A stretch of DNA of 64,000 bases. Origin: Phenylobacterium sp. Lineage in GTDB: Bacteria > Pseudomonadota > Alphaproteobacteria > Caulobacterales > Caulobacteraceae. Under the pieces are notes generated by a model. The model was not told the origin of the DNA, searched no databases, and was given only the letters and a program-made list of their open reading frames with translations. The stretch is taken from assembly GCF_030651185.1 (NCBI RefSeq), contig NZ_JAUSCJ010000041.1, positions 1-64,000 on the forward strand, read 5' to 3'. Made by a program: the position numbers and the translations under genes. Positions 8,315 through 16,726 of the stretch are shown one piece after another. The stretch's first letter is position 1. The number at the start of each line of letters is the position of its first letter.

Positions 8315-10008
8315 GCGGTCGCGCTCAAGGGATCGCTGGGATTGGGGGCGAGGGGTCCGGACTCCTCGGCCTTCTTCGGGCGCTTGGCGAGTCCGGCGAC
8401 TCCGCCGGAGGACAGCAGGCCCACATCGGCGAGGAGCAGGGGGATGGCCCACTTGCGCGGCGCGGCGATATAGCGGGGCTGCCAAAGCGGATCGTACTTG
8501 TCCTTGTAGGTCCGCACGCCCTGGAAATTGTAGATTTCCTCGGCGTGCTCGAAGAACAGGTTTCCGACCCGGGACATGACCGGCGCGAGGGGACGATCCT
8601 CCAGGCCAGCCAGAGGCGCCATGCCGAACTCGACGGCCTTATAGCCTTGGGCGCGCCCCCATTCGATGAGCTCGACGAACAGGTAGTCCATGATGCGCTT
8701 GGGCGCCGCGGGGCCGTAGCGCATCAGGTCCATGGAGAAGGAGGTCTTGGCCGCCGTGGTCCAGAGCGTGGCGAAGGCCACGACGGCGCCCTCGAACCGG
8801 ACCACCGCCACCGGGAATTCCGAGACGTAGCCGGGGTGAAAGCCGCCCATCGAGAAGCCCTTCTCACCCCCCGCATGCTCGGCCAGCCAGGCGTCGGAGA
8901 TCTTCGCCAGGGTCGGGACGAGGTCGCTGATCTGGTGGGGCGGAATGACCTCGAAGGTCGCGCCCTCCTCGCCAGCCTTGCGCCAGGCGCGGCGCAGATT
9001 ACCCCGTTTGGTGCCTTCGATGCGGAAGGTCTCCAAAGGTACGGCGGCGGCCTCCCCCACCTTCTGGATCGAGAAGCCCAGTTCCACCACATCGGGCAGA
9101 TGGTCGGCGCCGATGCCGTAGATGCCAGGCCGAGCGGCGTGGGCGTCGGCCAACTCCCGGAACCGCCAGAGCAGTTCGAGCTGCTCGTCGCGACGACCGA
9201 CCGGGGCGCCCAGCGCGATCCAGGAGCGTCCGCGCACCCCGAACATCAGGAAGCTGTGGCCGCTGGCTGAGAACAGGAACCGCTTGTCCCCCAGCAGGGC
9301 GACGTTGGAGCCCGGCTCGGCCACCTCGGCATTGGCCAGGATATGGCGCACCCGCTGGAAGTCGCGGTCGGCCTCCCCCACCACCGGAGGCGTGGCCGCC
9401 GTCGCCACCATCCGCCACAGGCCAAAGGCGAAGAGGGCGATCGCCGCGCCGGCCCAGGCCCGGATCGAGCGGGCGGCATCGGCGTCCACCATCACTCGCC
9501 AGAACGGCTGGTCGGCATAGTCGGCGTGCTGGAAGGACCAGAGGCCCATCAGCCCCGCTCCCACCAGGGCGGCGAAGGCCGAGGCTAGCCAGCCCGGGGT
9601 GATCTCCATGCGCGACAGCCGCGCCGAGCGGGGGAAGGCCTTGCGGAACGGCAGCAGCAGGAAGGCGAGCCCCACCAGGAGCGCGGTCTCCTCCCAGACG
9701 AAGCCCTTCAGCAGGGAAAGCGGGGCGGCCAGCAACAGGGCTCCCATGGTGGCGCCCCAGGCAGCGTCGAGCCGGGAGCGCAGCCCGAAGGCCAGCATCA
9801 CCAGGGTCAGGCCCAGTATGGACGAGAGGAAGTGGCTGACCTCTATCAGATAGACCGGGGTCACCTGATAGAGCCGCAGGAACCGGTCGGGCACCGACGG
9901 CGTGGCGCCCGAGGCCACCAGCATCACACCCGCCGCCAGGGTCAGGACCGCGCCGATGAAGGGAGCGACCGCGAAGGCCGCCGGCTTCAGTTCTCGCCAA
10001 AATCTCAT
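8311..10008 (-). CDS. MprF/LpiA-like phosphatidylglycerol lysyltransferase-domain membrane protein (short form)
   Basis: A 565-residue protein with an N-terminal membrane domain of about six helices (residues 10-200) and a C-terminal DUF2156/MprF synthase domain (about 220-540; e.g. LLGDKRFLFSASGHSFLMFG, FHPGYVSEFPVAVVRF, KAVEFGMAPLAGL, the final NFQGVRTYKDKYDPLW). MprF-type enzymes transfer an aminoacyl group from tRNA to phosphatidylglycerol and flip the product, giving resistance to cationic peptides. The membrane part is far shorter than in full MprF (about 840 residues), so the flippase half may be reduced. ATG 10008 is chosen; an upstream in-frame ATG at 10077 is possible. Its stop overlaps the 67-aa gene. 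Confidence 0.8.
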   Translation of the reverse strand: MRFWRELKPAAFAVAPFIGAVLTLAAGVMLVASGATPSVPDRFLRLYQVTPVYLIEVSHFLSSILGLTLVMLAFGLRSRLDAAWGATMGALLLAAPLSLLKGFVWEETALLVGLAFLLLPFRKAFPRSARLSRMEITPGWLASAFAALVGAGLMGLWSFQHADYADQPFWRVMVDADAARSIRAWAGAAIALFAFGLWRMVATAATPPVVGEADRDFQRVRHILANAEVAEPGSNVALLGDKRFLFSASGHSFLMFGVRGRSWIALGAPVGRRDEQLELLWRFRELADAHAARPGIYGIGADHLPDVVELGFSIQKVGEAAAVPLETFRIEGTKRGNLRRAWRKAGEEGATFEVIPPHQISDLVPTLAKISDAWLAEHAGGEKGFSMGGFHPGYVSEFPVAVVRFEGAVVAFATLWTTAAKTSFSMDLMRYGPAAPKRIMDYLFVELIEWGRAQGYKAVEFGMAPLAGLEDRPLAPVMSRVGNLFFEHAEEIYNFQGVRTYKDKYDPLWQPRYIAAPRKWAIPLLLADVGLLSSGGVAGLAKRPKKAEESGPLAPNPSDPLSATA

Positions 10009-10157
10009 TCGTGGTCCGGGTGATGCGAAACGGCAGGCGGACTTAATAGCCGCTTTTTGAGCTTTAGGCCGGGTCAAACAAGCGTTTCGTTCCTTGCTCT
10101 TGAGGCGCCCGACGCTAATGTGGCGGGCGCAAAAGCTTGAGACCTCGGGAGGATTCC

Positions 10158-11381
10158 ATGGCCGACTTCGGCGGCGGCGACATCGACGCGTTCCGCAGCG
10201 AGGTGCGCGCCTGGCTGGAGGCCAACTATCCGGCCGAGCTGCGCGACCCCAAGGCCAAGACCGATCCCGAAGCCGTGTGGGGCGGCCGCGCCTTCGCCGG
10301 CGGGAGCGACCCGCAGGCCATCTGGACCCAGCGCATGGGCGCCAAGGGCTGGACCACCCCCACCTGGCCCAAGGAATACGGCGGCGCCGGCCTCTCGCCG
10401 GCCGAAGCCCGCGTGCTCGATCAAGAACTGGCCGCCGGCCGCTACCGCCCCGGCGTGCTGGCCTTCGGCATCTGGATGCTGGGCCCCGTGCTGCTGGAAT
10501 ACGGAGCCGAGGACCAGAAGAAGACCTTCCTGCCCCCCATCGTCCGTGGCGAGATCCGCTGGTGCCAGGGCTATTCCGAACCCGGAGCCGGCTCCGACCT
10601 CGCCAGCCTCGCCACCCGTTGCGAGGACAAGGGCGACCACTGGCTGATCAATGGCCAAAAGGTGTGGACAAGCTACGCCGACAAGGCCGATTGGTGTTTC
10701 TGTTTGGTGCGGACCGATACTTCGAAGAAGCATGAGGGGATCAGTTTTGTGCTGATCGACATGCGGACCGAGGGCGTGGAGACGCGGCCGATTCAGCTGA
10801 TCTCCGGGGAGAGCCCGTTCTGCGAGACGTTCTTCAACGACGTGAAGATCCCGAAGGACCAGCTGGTGGGCAAGGTCAACGGCGGGTGGGAGATCGCCAA
10901 GCGGTTGCTGCAGTATGAGCGGCAGAACATTTCGGGCGGTTTCGGCGGCGGCGGTGGAGCCGGTGGCTCGGCGGCGGACCTGCCGGTGGTGGCCAAGAGC
11001 TACAATGGCGCCGATGACACCGGTAGACTGGCCGATGCGGACCTGCGCCAGCGGATCACCAAGAACGAGATGGACTTCCGCTCGCTGCGCCTGACCATCG
11101 GGCGGACGGCGGCGGAGGCGCGGGCCAGCAACGGGCCGAGCGCGGCGACCTCGATCATCAAGTTCGCGGCCGCCGAGTTCGCCAAGGAGCGGTCTGAGCT
11201 GATGATCGAGTCCATGGGCCATCAGGGCCTGGGCTGGGAGGGCGACGCCTACACGCCCGGCGAACTGACCGCGACCCACGGCTGGCTGCGCTCGAAGGGC
11301 AATTCCATCGAGGGCGGCACGACCGAGGTGAACATCAACGTGGTGGCCAAGCGGGTGCTGGGCCTTCCCGATCCGAAGTAA
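10158..11381 (+). CDS. Acyl-CoA dehydrogenase, long paralogue 1
   Basis: A 407-residue flavin acyl-CoA dehydrogenase, first of four tandem paralogues. N-terminal helical domain, a beta-barrel segment (RWCQGYSEPGAGSDLASL, then GQKVWTSYADKADWC) and a C-terminal helical domain. A Glu in LLQYERQNISGG fits the catalytic-base position used by isovaleryl-CoA and long-chain dehydrogenases; the other possible base position is Gly (SIEGGTTEV). The usual FAD-contact motifs RxQFG and QMHGGxG are not visible, MGHQGLGWEG standing in place of the latter, which suggests a heteromeric enzyme. GGGAGGA precedes the ATG. Substrate unknown; bulky acyl-CoA or steroid side chains are possible. Confidence 0.85.
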   Translation: MADFGGGDIDAFRSEVRAWLEANYPAELRDPKAKTDPEAVWGGRAFAGGSDPQAIWTQRMGAKGWTTPTWPKEYGGAGLSPAEARVLDQELAAGRYRPGVLAFGIWMLGPVLLEYGAEDQKKTFLPPIVRGEIRWCQGYSEPGAGSDLASLATRCEDKGDHWLINGQKVWTSYADKADWCFCLVRTDTSKKHEGISFVLIDMRTEGVETRPIQLISGESPFCETFFNDVKIPKDQLVGKVNGGWEIAKRLLQYERQNISGGFGGGGGAGGSAADLPVVAKSYNGADDTGRLADADLRQRITKNEMDFRSLRLTIGRTAAEARASNGPSAATSIIKFAAAEFAKERSELMIESMGHQGLGWEGDAYTPGELTATHGWLRSKGNSIEGGTTEVNINVVAKRVLGLPDPK

Positions 11382-11459
11382 GCGCCTACATCCAGGGCGC
11401 CGCTCAATTTCAGGGCGGCGCGACATTTGAAGACTGATTTTCGAAAAGGCGATTTTCCC

Positions 11460-12671
11460 ATGGCCGATTTCGGCGGCGAAGACACCACCGCATTCCGCAG
11501 CGAGGCCAAGGCCTGGCTCGACGCGAACTTCCCTGAGTCCCTGAAGAAGAACCCGGCCGCCCAGCTGGCCGCCCAGATGGGCGGGACCGAGAGCGCCGAC
11601 GCCAAGGCGTGGCGTGAGGCCATGGGCGCCAAGGGCTGGGGCACGCCGACCTGGCCGGCCCAATACGGCGCCGGCGGCCTGAGCCGTGCGCAAGCCCGCG
11701 TGCTGGCCGAGGAGATGGCCGCCATCGGCGCCCGCAACCCGATCGGCGGCATGGGGGTGATGATGTTCGGCCCCACCCTGGTGGAGTACGGGACCGAGGA
11801 GCTGAAGGCCCAGCACCTGCCCGGGATCATCAAGGGCGAGGTCCGCTGGTGCCAGGGCTATTCCGAGCCGGGCAGCGGTTCGGACCTTGCGAGTCTTCAA
11901 ACCCGCGCCGAAGACAAGGGCGACCACTGGCTGGTAAATGGTTCAAAAATTTGGACTTCTGGCGCAAATCTGGCCGACCGTTGCTTCTGCCTGGTGCGTA
12001 CCGACACCTCAAAGAAGCATGAAGGCATCAGCTTCCTGCTGATCGACATGACCGCGCCGGGCGTCGAGGTTCGGCCGATCAAGCTGATCAACGGCACCTC
12101 GCCGTTCTGCGAGACCTTCTTCACCGACGTGAAGGTGCCCAAGGACCAGCTGTTCGGCCCGCTGAACGGCGGCTGGACGGTGGCCAAGCGGCTGCTGCAG
12201 TTCGAGCGCGACAATATCTCGGCCGGCCTGGGCGGCGGCAACCTGGGCGCGGCCCAGGCGACCATGACCGTCAGCGAGGCGGCCAAGCACTATATGGGCG
12301 TCGACGAGGACGGCGTGCTGGCCGACACCGACCTGCGCCGCCGGATCACCGAGCACCTGATGGAGACCAAGGCCTTCCAGCTGACGGTCCGCCGGGCGGC
12401 CGACGAGGCCAAGTCGAACCAGGGCCCGTCGTCGGCCACCTCGATCATGAAATATGCCGGCGCCAAGATCGCCCAGGACCGCAACGAACTGATGGTCGAG
12501 GCCATGGGCCACAGCGGCCTTGGCTGGGACGGCGAGGGTTTCGAGGGCAATGAGCTGGCCACGGTCCGCGCCTGGCTGCGCTCGAAGGGCAACTCCATCG
12601 AGGGCGGCACCTCGGAGATCAATCTCAACGTGGTGTCCAAGCGCGTGCTGGCATTGCCGGACCCCAAGTAA
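11460..12671 (+). CDS. Acyl-CoA dehydrogenase, long paralogue 2
   Basis: A 403-residue paralogue of the preceding gene, 78 bases downstream and in the same direction. It keeps WCQGYSEPGSGSDLASL, the candidate catalytic Glu in LLQFERDNISAGLG, MGHSGLGWDG and the C-terminal SIEGGTSEINLN. RxQFG is absent. It is closest to paralogue 1 by the IEGGT C-terminus, in contrast to the IYGGS of paralogues 3 and 4. A short patch of AT-rich codons (about 11935-11975) interrupts otherwise very GC-rich coding. The ribosome site is weak (AAAAGGCG). An earlier in-frame ATG (11427) would add 11 residues unlike the paralogues. Confidence 0.85.
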   Translation: MADFGGEDTTAFRSEAKAWLDANFPESLKKNPAAQLAAQMGGTESADAKAWREAMGAKGWGTPTWPAQYGAGGLSRAQARVLAEEMAAIGARNPIGGMGVMMFGPTLVEYGTEELKAQHLPGIIKGEVRWCQGYSEPGSGSDLASLQTRAEDKGDHWLVNGSKIWTSGANLADRCFCLVRTDTSKKHEGISFLLIDMTAPGVEVRPIKLINGTSPFCETFFTDVKVPKDQLFGPLNGGWTVAKRLLQFERDNISAGLGGGNLGAAQATMTVSEAAKHYMGVDEDGVLADTDLRRRITEHLMETKAFQLTVRRAADEAKSNQGPSSATSIMKYAGAKIAQDRNELMVEAMGHSGLGWDGEGFEGNELATVRAWLRSKGNSIEGGTSEINLNVVSKRVLALPDPK

Positions 12672-12741
12672 CGGGGACTCCGAACGGGCGTATTTTGTGT
12701 TATACTGATAGCTAAGAATTTGAATTCAGGGAGAATTTTAA

Positions 12742-13959
12742 ATGGCTGATTTCGGAGGCGCTGATCTCGACGCTTTCCGCGCCGATGCGCGCGAGTGGCT
12801 CGAGGCGAATTTCCCCAAGTCCCTGGGCAAGAACCCGGAGGCCCTGCAGGCCGCGGTGATGAGCCCCGAGGCCCCCACCGGCGACTACGCCGTGTGGAAG
12901 GAGCGCATGGGCGCCAAGGGCTGGGGCGTTCCCACCTGGCCGGCGGCCTATGGCGGCGGCGGCCTGTCGGCCGGCGAGGCCCGCGTGCTGGCCTCGGAGA
13001 TGGCCAAGATCGGCGCCGTGAACCCGATCGGTGGCATGGGCGTCGGCATGTTCGGCCCGACCCTGCTGGAATACGGTACTGAAGAGCAGAAGCAGAAGTA
13101 TATCCCCGACATCGTCACCGGCAAGGTGCGTTGGTGCCAAGGTTTCAGCGAGCCGGGCGCCGGGTCTGATCTGGCCGCTCTGCAGACGAAAGCTGAAGAT
13201 AAGGGCGACCACTTCTTGGTGAATGGGTCCAAGATCTGGACGAGTGGCGGCCAATACGCCGACATGATCTTCTGCCTGGTCCGCACCGACCAGTCGAAGA
13301 AGCACGAGGGCATCTCCTTCGTGGTCTTCGACATGCATCAGTCGGGCGTCGAGGTTCGTCCGATCCGCCTGATCGCCGGCTCCTCGCCGTTCTGCGAGAC
13401 CTTCTTCACCGACGTGAAGGTGCCCAAGGAAAACCTGGTGGGCCCGCTGAACGGCGGCTGGACCGTGGCCAAGCGCCTGCTGCAGCATGAGCGTTCGGGC
13501 ATGGGCGGCCGTCAGGGCGAGGGCGGCAACCGTTCCAAGGCCGACATCCTGGGCGTGGTGGCCAAGAAGTATGTGGGCGAGGACGCCAAGGGCCGCCTGG
13601 CCGACAGCGACCTGCGCACCCGCATCATCCAGAACGAGATCGACCAGCGCGCCCTGCAACTGACCGTGCGCCGCGCGGCCCTGGAATCCCGCAGCAATTC
13701 GGGTCCGTCGGCCGCCACCTCGATCATGAAGAACGCCAACATGAAGGTCGCCCAGGATCGGGCCGAGCTGACGCTGGAGTTCATGGGCCACCAGGGCCTG
13801 GGCTGGGAAGGCGGCGATTTCACGCCCGAGGAGCTGACCGCCGTGCGCGGCTGGCTTTCCGGCAAGGCGGGTTCGATCTATGGAGGTTCCAACGAGGTGC
13901 AGAACAACATCATCTCCAAGCGGATCCTGGGGCTGCCGGACCACATCCTGCAGCACTGA
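12742..13959 (+). CDS. Acyl-CoA dehydrogenase, long paralogue 3
   Basis: A 405-residue dehydrogenase. Visible features are WCQGFSEPGAGSDLAAL, NGSKIWTSGGQYADM, the helix-G Glu in LLQHERSGMGG, MGHQGLGWEG and the ending IYGGSNEVQNNIISKRILG. Like its neighbours it has the Glu in the position used by IVD/LCAD-type enzymes and lacks RxQFG and QMHGGxG. GGGAGA precedes the ATG. It is separated from paralogue 2 by 70 bases and from paralogue 4 by a 160-bp repeat element that may end or attenuate the transcript. Confidence 0.85.
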   Translation: MADFGGADLDAFRADAREWLEANFPKSLGKNPEALQAAVMSPEAPTGDYAVWKERMGAKGWGVPTWPAAYGGGGLSAGEARVLASEMAKIGAVNPIGGMGVGMFGPTLLEYGTEEQKQKYIPDIVTGKVRWCQGFSEPGAGSDLAALQTKAEDKGDHFLVNGSKIWTSGGQYADMIFCLVRTDQSKKHEGISFVVFDMHQSGVEVRPIRLIAGSSPFCETFFTDVKVPKENLVGPLNGGWTVAKRLLQHERSGMGGRQGEGGNRSKADILGVVAKKYVGEDAKGRLADSDLRTRIIQNEIDQRALQLTVRRAALESRSNSGPSAATSIMKNANMKVAQDRAELTLEFMGHQGLGWEGGDFTPEELTAVRGWLSGKAGSIYGGSNEVQNNIISKRILGLPDHILQH

Positions 13960-14001
13960 TAGTGGGGGCCGTCGCGTAAGGCCGCGACGCCTCACGGTCG
14001 C

Positions 14002-14161
14002 CCTTCTCCCCTTGCGGGAGAAGGTGGCCCTGCGGAGCAGGGTCGGATGAGGGGTCGAACCGGCCTCTCGGAATTGACGATCGGGCGTAGAGCGTCGAGG
14101 GTTGCGCGACCCCTCATCCGTCGGGCCTTCGCCCGACACCTTCTCCCGCAAGGGGAGAAGG
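14002..14161. repeat. 160-bp MITE-like element with terminal inverted repeats (type R2)
   Basis: The ends are exact inverted repeats: CCTTCTCCCCTTGCGGGAGA at the left with its reverse complement at the right, and each arm is itself a hairpin. Inner arms carry GATGAGGGGTCG and its complement CGACCCCTCATC. A second full copy lies at 56984-57137 and a solo arm at 45700-45722. Here it sits between acyl-CoA dehydrogenase paralogues 3 and 4. It encodes no protein, so a non-autonomous mobile element or repeated terminator is likely. Confidence 0.8.
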
Positions 14162-14206
14162 CCAACAGTTTTCGAGTGACCTGAATTTTCAAGGAGACTT
14201 TCTAAA

Positions 14207-15415
14207 ATGGCAGACTTTGGCGGCGGCGACCTGGACGCCCTGCGCACAGAGGCCAAGGAGTGGATCGCGGCGAATTTCCCCGCCTCCCTCAAGGGCCGTC
14301 CGAACCCGATGATGCGGGAAGAGCGTTCGACGCCTTCCCCGGAACAGGAAGCCTGGCGCAAGGCCATGGGCGAAAAGGGTTGGGGCGTTCCCACCTGGCC
14401 CGCGGCCTATGGCGGCGGCGGCCTGTCGGCGGCAGAGGCCCGCGTGATCCAGCAGGAGCTGGGCCGCGCCGGGGCCTATAACCCCATCGGCGGCATGGGC
14501 GTGATGATGTTCGGCCCCACCCTGCTGGAATACGGCACGGAAGAGCAGAAGCAGGAACACATCCCGCCGATCGTGAAGGGTGAGCTGCAATGGTGCCAGG
14601 GCTTCTCCGAGCCGGGCGCCGGCTCCGACCTTGCCAGTCTTCAGTGCAAGGCTGAAGACAAGGGCGATCAATTCGTCATTAACGGCCAGAAGATCTGGAC
14701 GAGCGGCGCACAATTCGCCGACTGGTGCTTCTGCCTGGTCCGCACGGATACTTCGAAGAAGCATGAAGGCATCTCCTTCGTGCTGTTCACGATGCATCAG
14801 CCGGGCGTCGAAGTCCGTCCGATTCCTCTGATCGCCGGCAACTCTCCTTTCTGCGAAACCTTCTTCACCGATGCGATCGCCGACAAGAAGAACCTGGTCG
14901 GTCCGCTGAACGGCGGCTGGACCATCGCCAAGCGGCTCCTGCAGCATGAGCGCTCCGGCCTCAGCGGCGCCGGTGGCGGCGGGTTCGGCATGGGCGGCCG
15001 CGGCATCGTGCAGATGGCCAAGGACTATGTGGGCGCCGACGACGACGGTCGCCTGTCCGACAGCGACCTGCGCACCCGCCTGATCATGAACGAGATGGAC
15101 GGTCGCGCCTTCCAGCAGACCGCCGTGCGCTCGATGATGGAATCCCGGTCGAACTCCGGCCCCTCGGCCGCGACCTCCATCATGAAGAACGCCGGCACCC
15201 GCTGGATGCAGGACCGCGCCGAACTGACCCTGGAGATCATGGGTCACCAGGGCCTGGGCTGGGAAGGCGACGACTTCTCGTCCGAGGAACTGGGCGCCGT
15301 TCGCGGCTGGCTCGGCGGCAAGGCCACCACGATCTATGGCGGCTCGCAGGAAGTGCAGAACAACATCATCTCCAAGCGCATCCTGGGTCTGCCCGACCTG
15401 ACGAACAACAGCTAG
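14207..15415 (+). CDS. Acyl-CoA dehydrogenase, long paralogue 4
   Basis: A 402-residue dehydrogenase, closest to paralogue 3 (shared IYGGSxEVQNNIISKRILG ending). WCQGFSEPGAGSDLASL, NGQKIWTSGAQFADWC, the Glu in LLQHERSGLSG and MGHQGLGWEG are present, while the FAD-adenine motifs of ordinary homotetrameric enzymes are not. AAGGAGA lies upstream of the ATG. It follows the R2 repeat element and is followed, after a strong GC hairpin, by the short partner gene. Confidence 0.85.
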   Translation: MADFGGGDLDALRTEAKEWIAANFPASLKGRPNPMMREERSTPSPEQEAWRKAMGEKGWGVPTWPAAYGGGGLSAAEARVIQQELGRAGAYNPIGGMGVMMFGPTLLEYGTEEQKQEHIPPIVKGELQWCQGFSEPGAGSDLASLQCKAEDKGDQFVINGQKIWTSGAQFADWCFCLVRTDTSKKHEGISFVLFTMHQPGVEVRPIPLIAGNSPFCETFFTDAIADKKNLVGPLNGGWTIAKRLLQHERSGLSGAGGGGFGMGGRGIVQMAKDYVGADDDGRLSDSDLRTRLIMNEMDGRAFQQTAVRSMMESRSNSGPSAATSIMKNAGTRWMQDRAELTLEIMGHQGLGWEGDDFSSEELGAVRGWLGGKATTIYGGSQEVQNNIISKRILGLPDLTNNS

Positions 15416-15422
15416 AGCCCTG

Positions 15423-15451
15423 CCCGCCCCTCCCCACGCGGGAGGGGCGGG
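15423..15451 (+). other. Strong GC hairpin between paralogue 4 and the short dehydrogenase
   Basis: CCCGCCCCTCCC and GGGAGGGGCGGG form a perfect 12-bp stem with a five-base loop. No T-tract follows, so an intrinsic terminator is unlikely; RNA processing or partial attenuation is possible. Confidence 0.6.
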
Positions 15452-15505
15452 ACAGCGGTTTCAAATCAAAAACGCAATTCGAGATTCAATAGGGAATTAT
15501 TTGAA

Positions 15506-16594
15506 ATGGCCGTTCTGAACGAAGAACAGAGCATGCTTCGCGACGCCGCGAAGAGCTGGACCCAGGAAAAGAGCCCGGTGACCGCTTTCCGCAAGATGCG
15601 CGATAGCGGCGTGGACGTCGGCTACGACGCCAACGCCTGGAACGAAATGGCCGAGATGGGCTGGGCCGGCGTGATCATCCCCGAGGAATACGGCGGATCG
15701 GACTTCGGCTACCTCTCCATCGGCCTGATCCTGGAAGAGCTGGGCCGCACGCTGACGGCCTCCCCGCTGCTGGTCTCCGCCGTCGGCGCGGCCTCGGCCC
15801 TGGTCCTGGGCGGCTCTGACGCCCAGAAGTCCGAGTGGCTGCCGAAGATCGCCGAAGGCACCGCCGTTGGCGCCCTGGCCGTCGACGAAGGCGCGCACCA
15901 CAACCCCTCCAAGGTGGAAACCACCTTCTCGGGCGGCAAGATCACCGGCAAGAAGAGCTTCGTGCTCGAAGGCTTCAAGGCCGACGTGCTGATCGTCTCG
16001 GCCAAGGGCCCGGACGGCGTGGGCTTCTACCTGGTCCGTGGCGATGACGCCGGCGTCAGCCGCACCCGTCTGGCCCTGGCCGACAGCCGCGGCGCGGCCA
16101 ACATCGAGTTCAAGGGCGCGGCCGCCGAGCCCCTGACCGGTGGCGCTGAAGTTGTGGAAAAGGTCCTCGACCGCGTTCGCGCTGCGCTCTCGGCCGAAAT
16201 GCTGGGCGCCGCCGTCCAGGCCTTCGAAGTGACCCTGGACTACCTCAAGGTCCGCGTTCAGTTCGGCCAGGTCATCGGCTCCTTCCAGGCCCTGCAGCAC
16301 CGCGCGGCCAAGATGTTCACCGATCTGGAACTGGCCCGCTCGGCCGTCGAAGCCGCCCTCCAGGCGATCGACGCCGGCACCCCCGACGTGCCGGAGCTGG
16401 TCTCCCTGGCCAAGGCCAAGATGGGCGACACCTTCCACCTGGTGTCCAACGAGATGGTCCAGATGCACGGCGGCATCGGCATGACCGACGCCCACGACGC
16501 CGGCTTCTACCTCAAGCGCGCCCGCGCCGCCGAAGCCGCCTTCGGCAACCAGGCGTTCCACCGCGACCGGTATGCCAAGATCCAGGGCTACTAA
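15506..16594 (+). CDS. Acyl-CoA dehydrogenase, short FAD-motif partner (putative beta subunit)
   Basis: A 362-residue member of the family that complements the four long paralogues. It carries the FAD-contact motifs they lack (VRVQFGQVIGSFQALQHRAA and VQMHGGIGMTD). It lacks an acidic base at either usual position: helix G reads DRVRAALSAEMLG and the C-terminus reads YLKRARAAEAAFGNQ. This pattern is known for alpha2beta2 heteromeric dehydrogenases in steroid side-chain degradation (FadE26-FadE27 and relatives), in which each subunit supplies part of the site. I infer a shared beta subunit. The ATG follows an AT-rich leader. An intrinsic terminator lies downstream. Confidence 0.85.
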   Translation: MAVLNEEQSMLRDAAKSWTQEKSPVTAFRKMRDSGVDVGYDANAWNEMAEMGWAGVIIPEEYGGSDFGYLSIGLILEELGRTLTASPLLVSAVGAASALVLGGSDAQKSEWLPKIAEGTAVGALAVDEGAHHNPSKVETTFSGGKITGKKSFVLEGFKADVLIVSAKGPDGVGFYLVRGDDAGVSRTRLALADSRGAANIEFKGAAAEPLTGGAEVVEKVLDRVRAALSAEMLGAAVQAFEVTLDYLKVRVQFGQVIGSFQALQHRAAKMFTDLELARSAVEAALQAIDAGTPDVPELVSLAKAKMGDTFHLVSNEMVQMHGGIGMTDAHDAGFYLKRARAAEAAFGNQAFHRDRYAKIQGY

Positions 16595-16660
16595 GCCCGC
16601 TGCGCTTCGACCCTCGGCTTGCCGAGGGTCGGGTGTGGCTCTGAGCTAGAGATTGAGAAG

Positions 16661-16689
16661 CCCCGTCGGTGTGAGCCGGCGGGGTTTTT
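16661..16689 (+). terminator. Rho-independent terminator after the acyl-CoA dehydrogenase array
   Basis: CCCCGTCGG pairs with CCGGCGGGG around TGTGAG and is followed by five T residues. It lies 66 bases after the last dehydrogenase and just before the convergent TcmP gene. Another stem, ACCCTCGGCTTGCCGAGGGT, lies upstream near 16611-16630. Confidence 0.8.
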
Positions 16690-16726
16690 CATTGGATGGC
16701 CTACGAACCCCGCTGCAAAGCTGCCG

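Noticed and set aside
10074-11927. 617-codon minus-strand frame over two dehydrogenase genes
   Set aside because: Antisense to two clear dehydrogenases; low-complexity Ala/Gly/His/Arg composition, no domains.
12712-14394. 560-codon minus-strand frame over dehydrogenase paralogue 3
   Set aside because: Shadow frame; it crosses the R2 repeat and has no recognisable domains.
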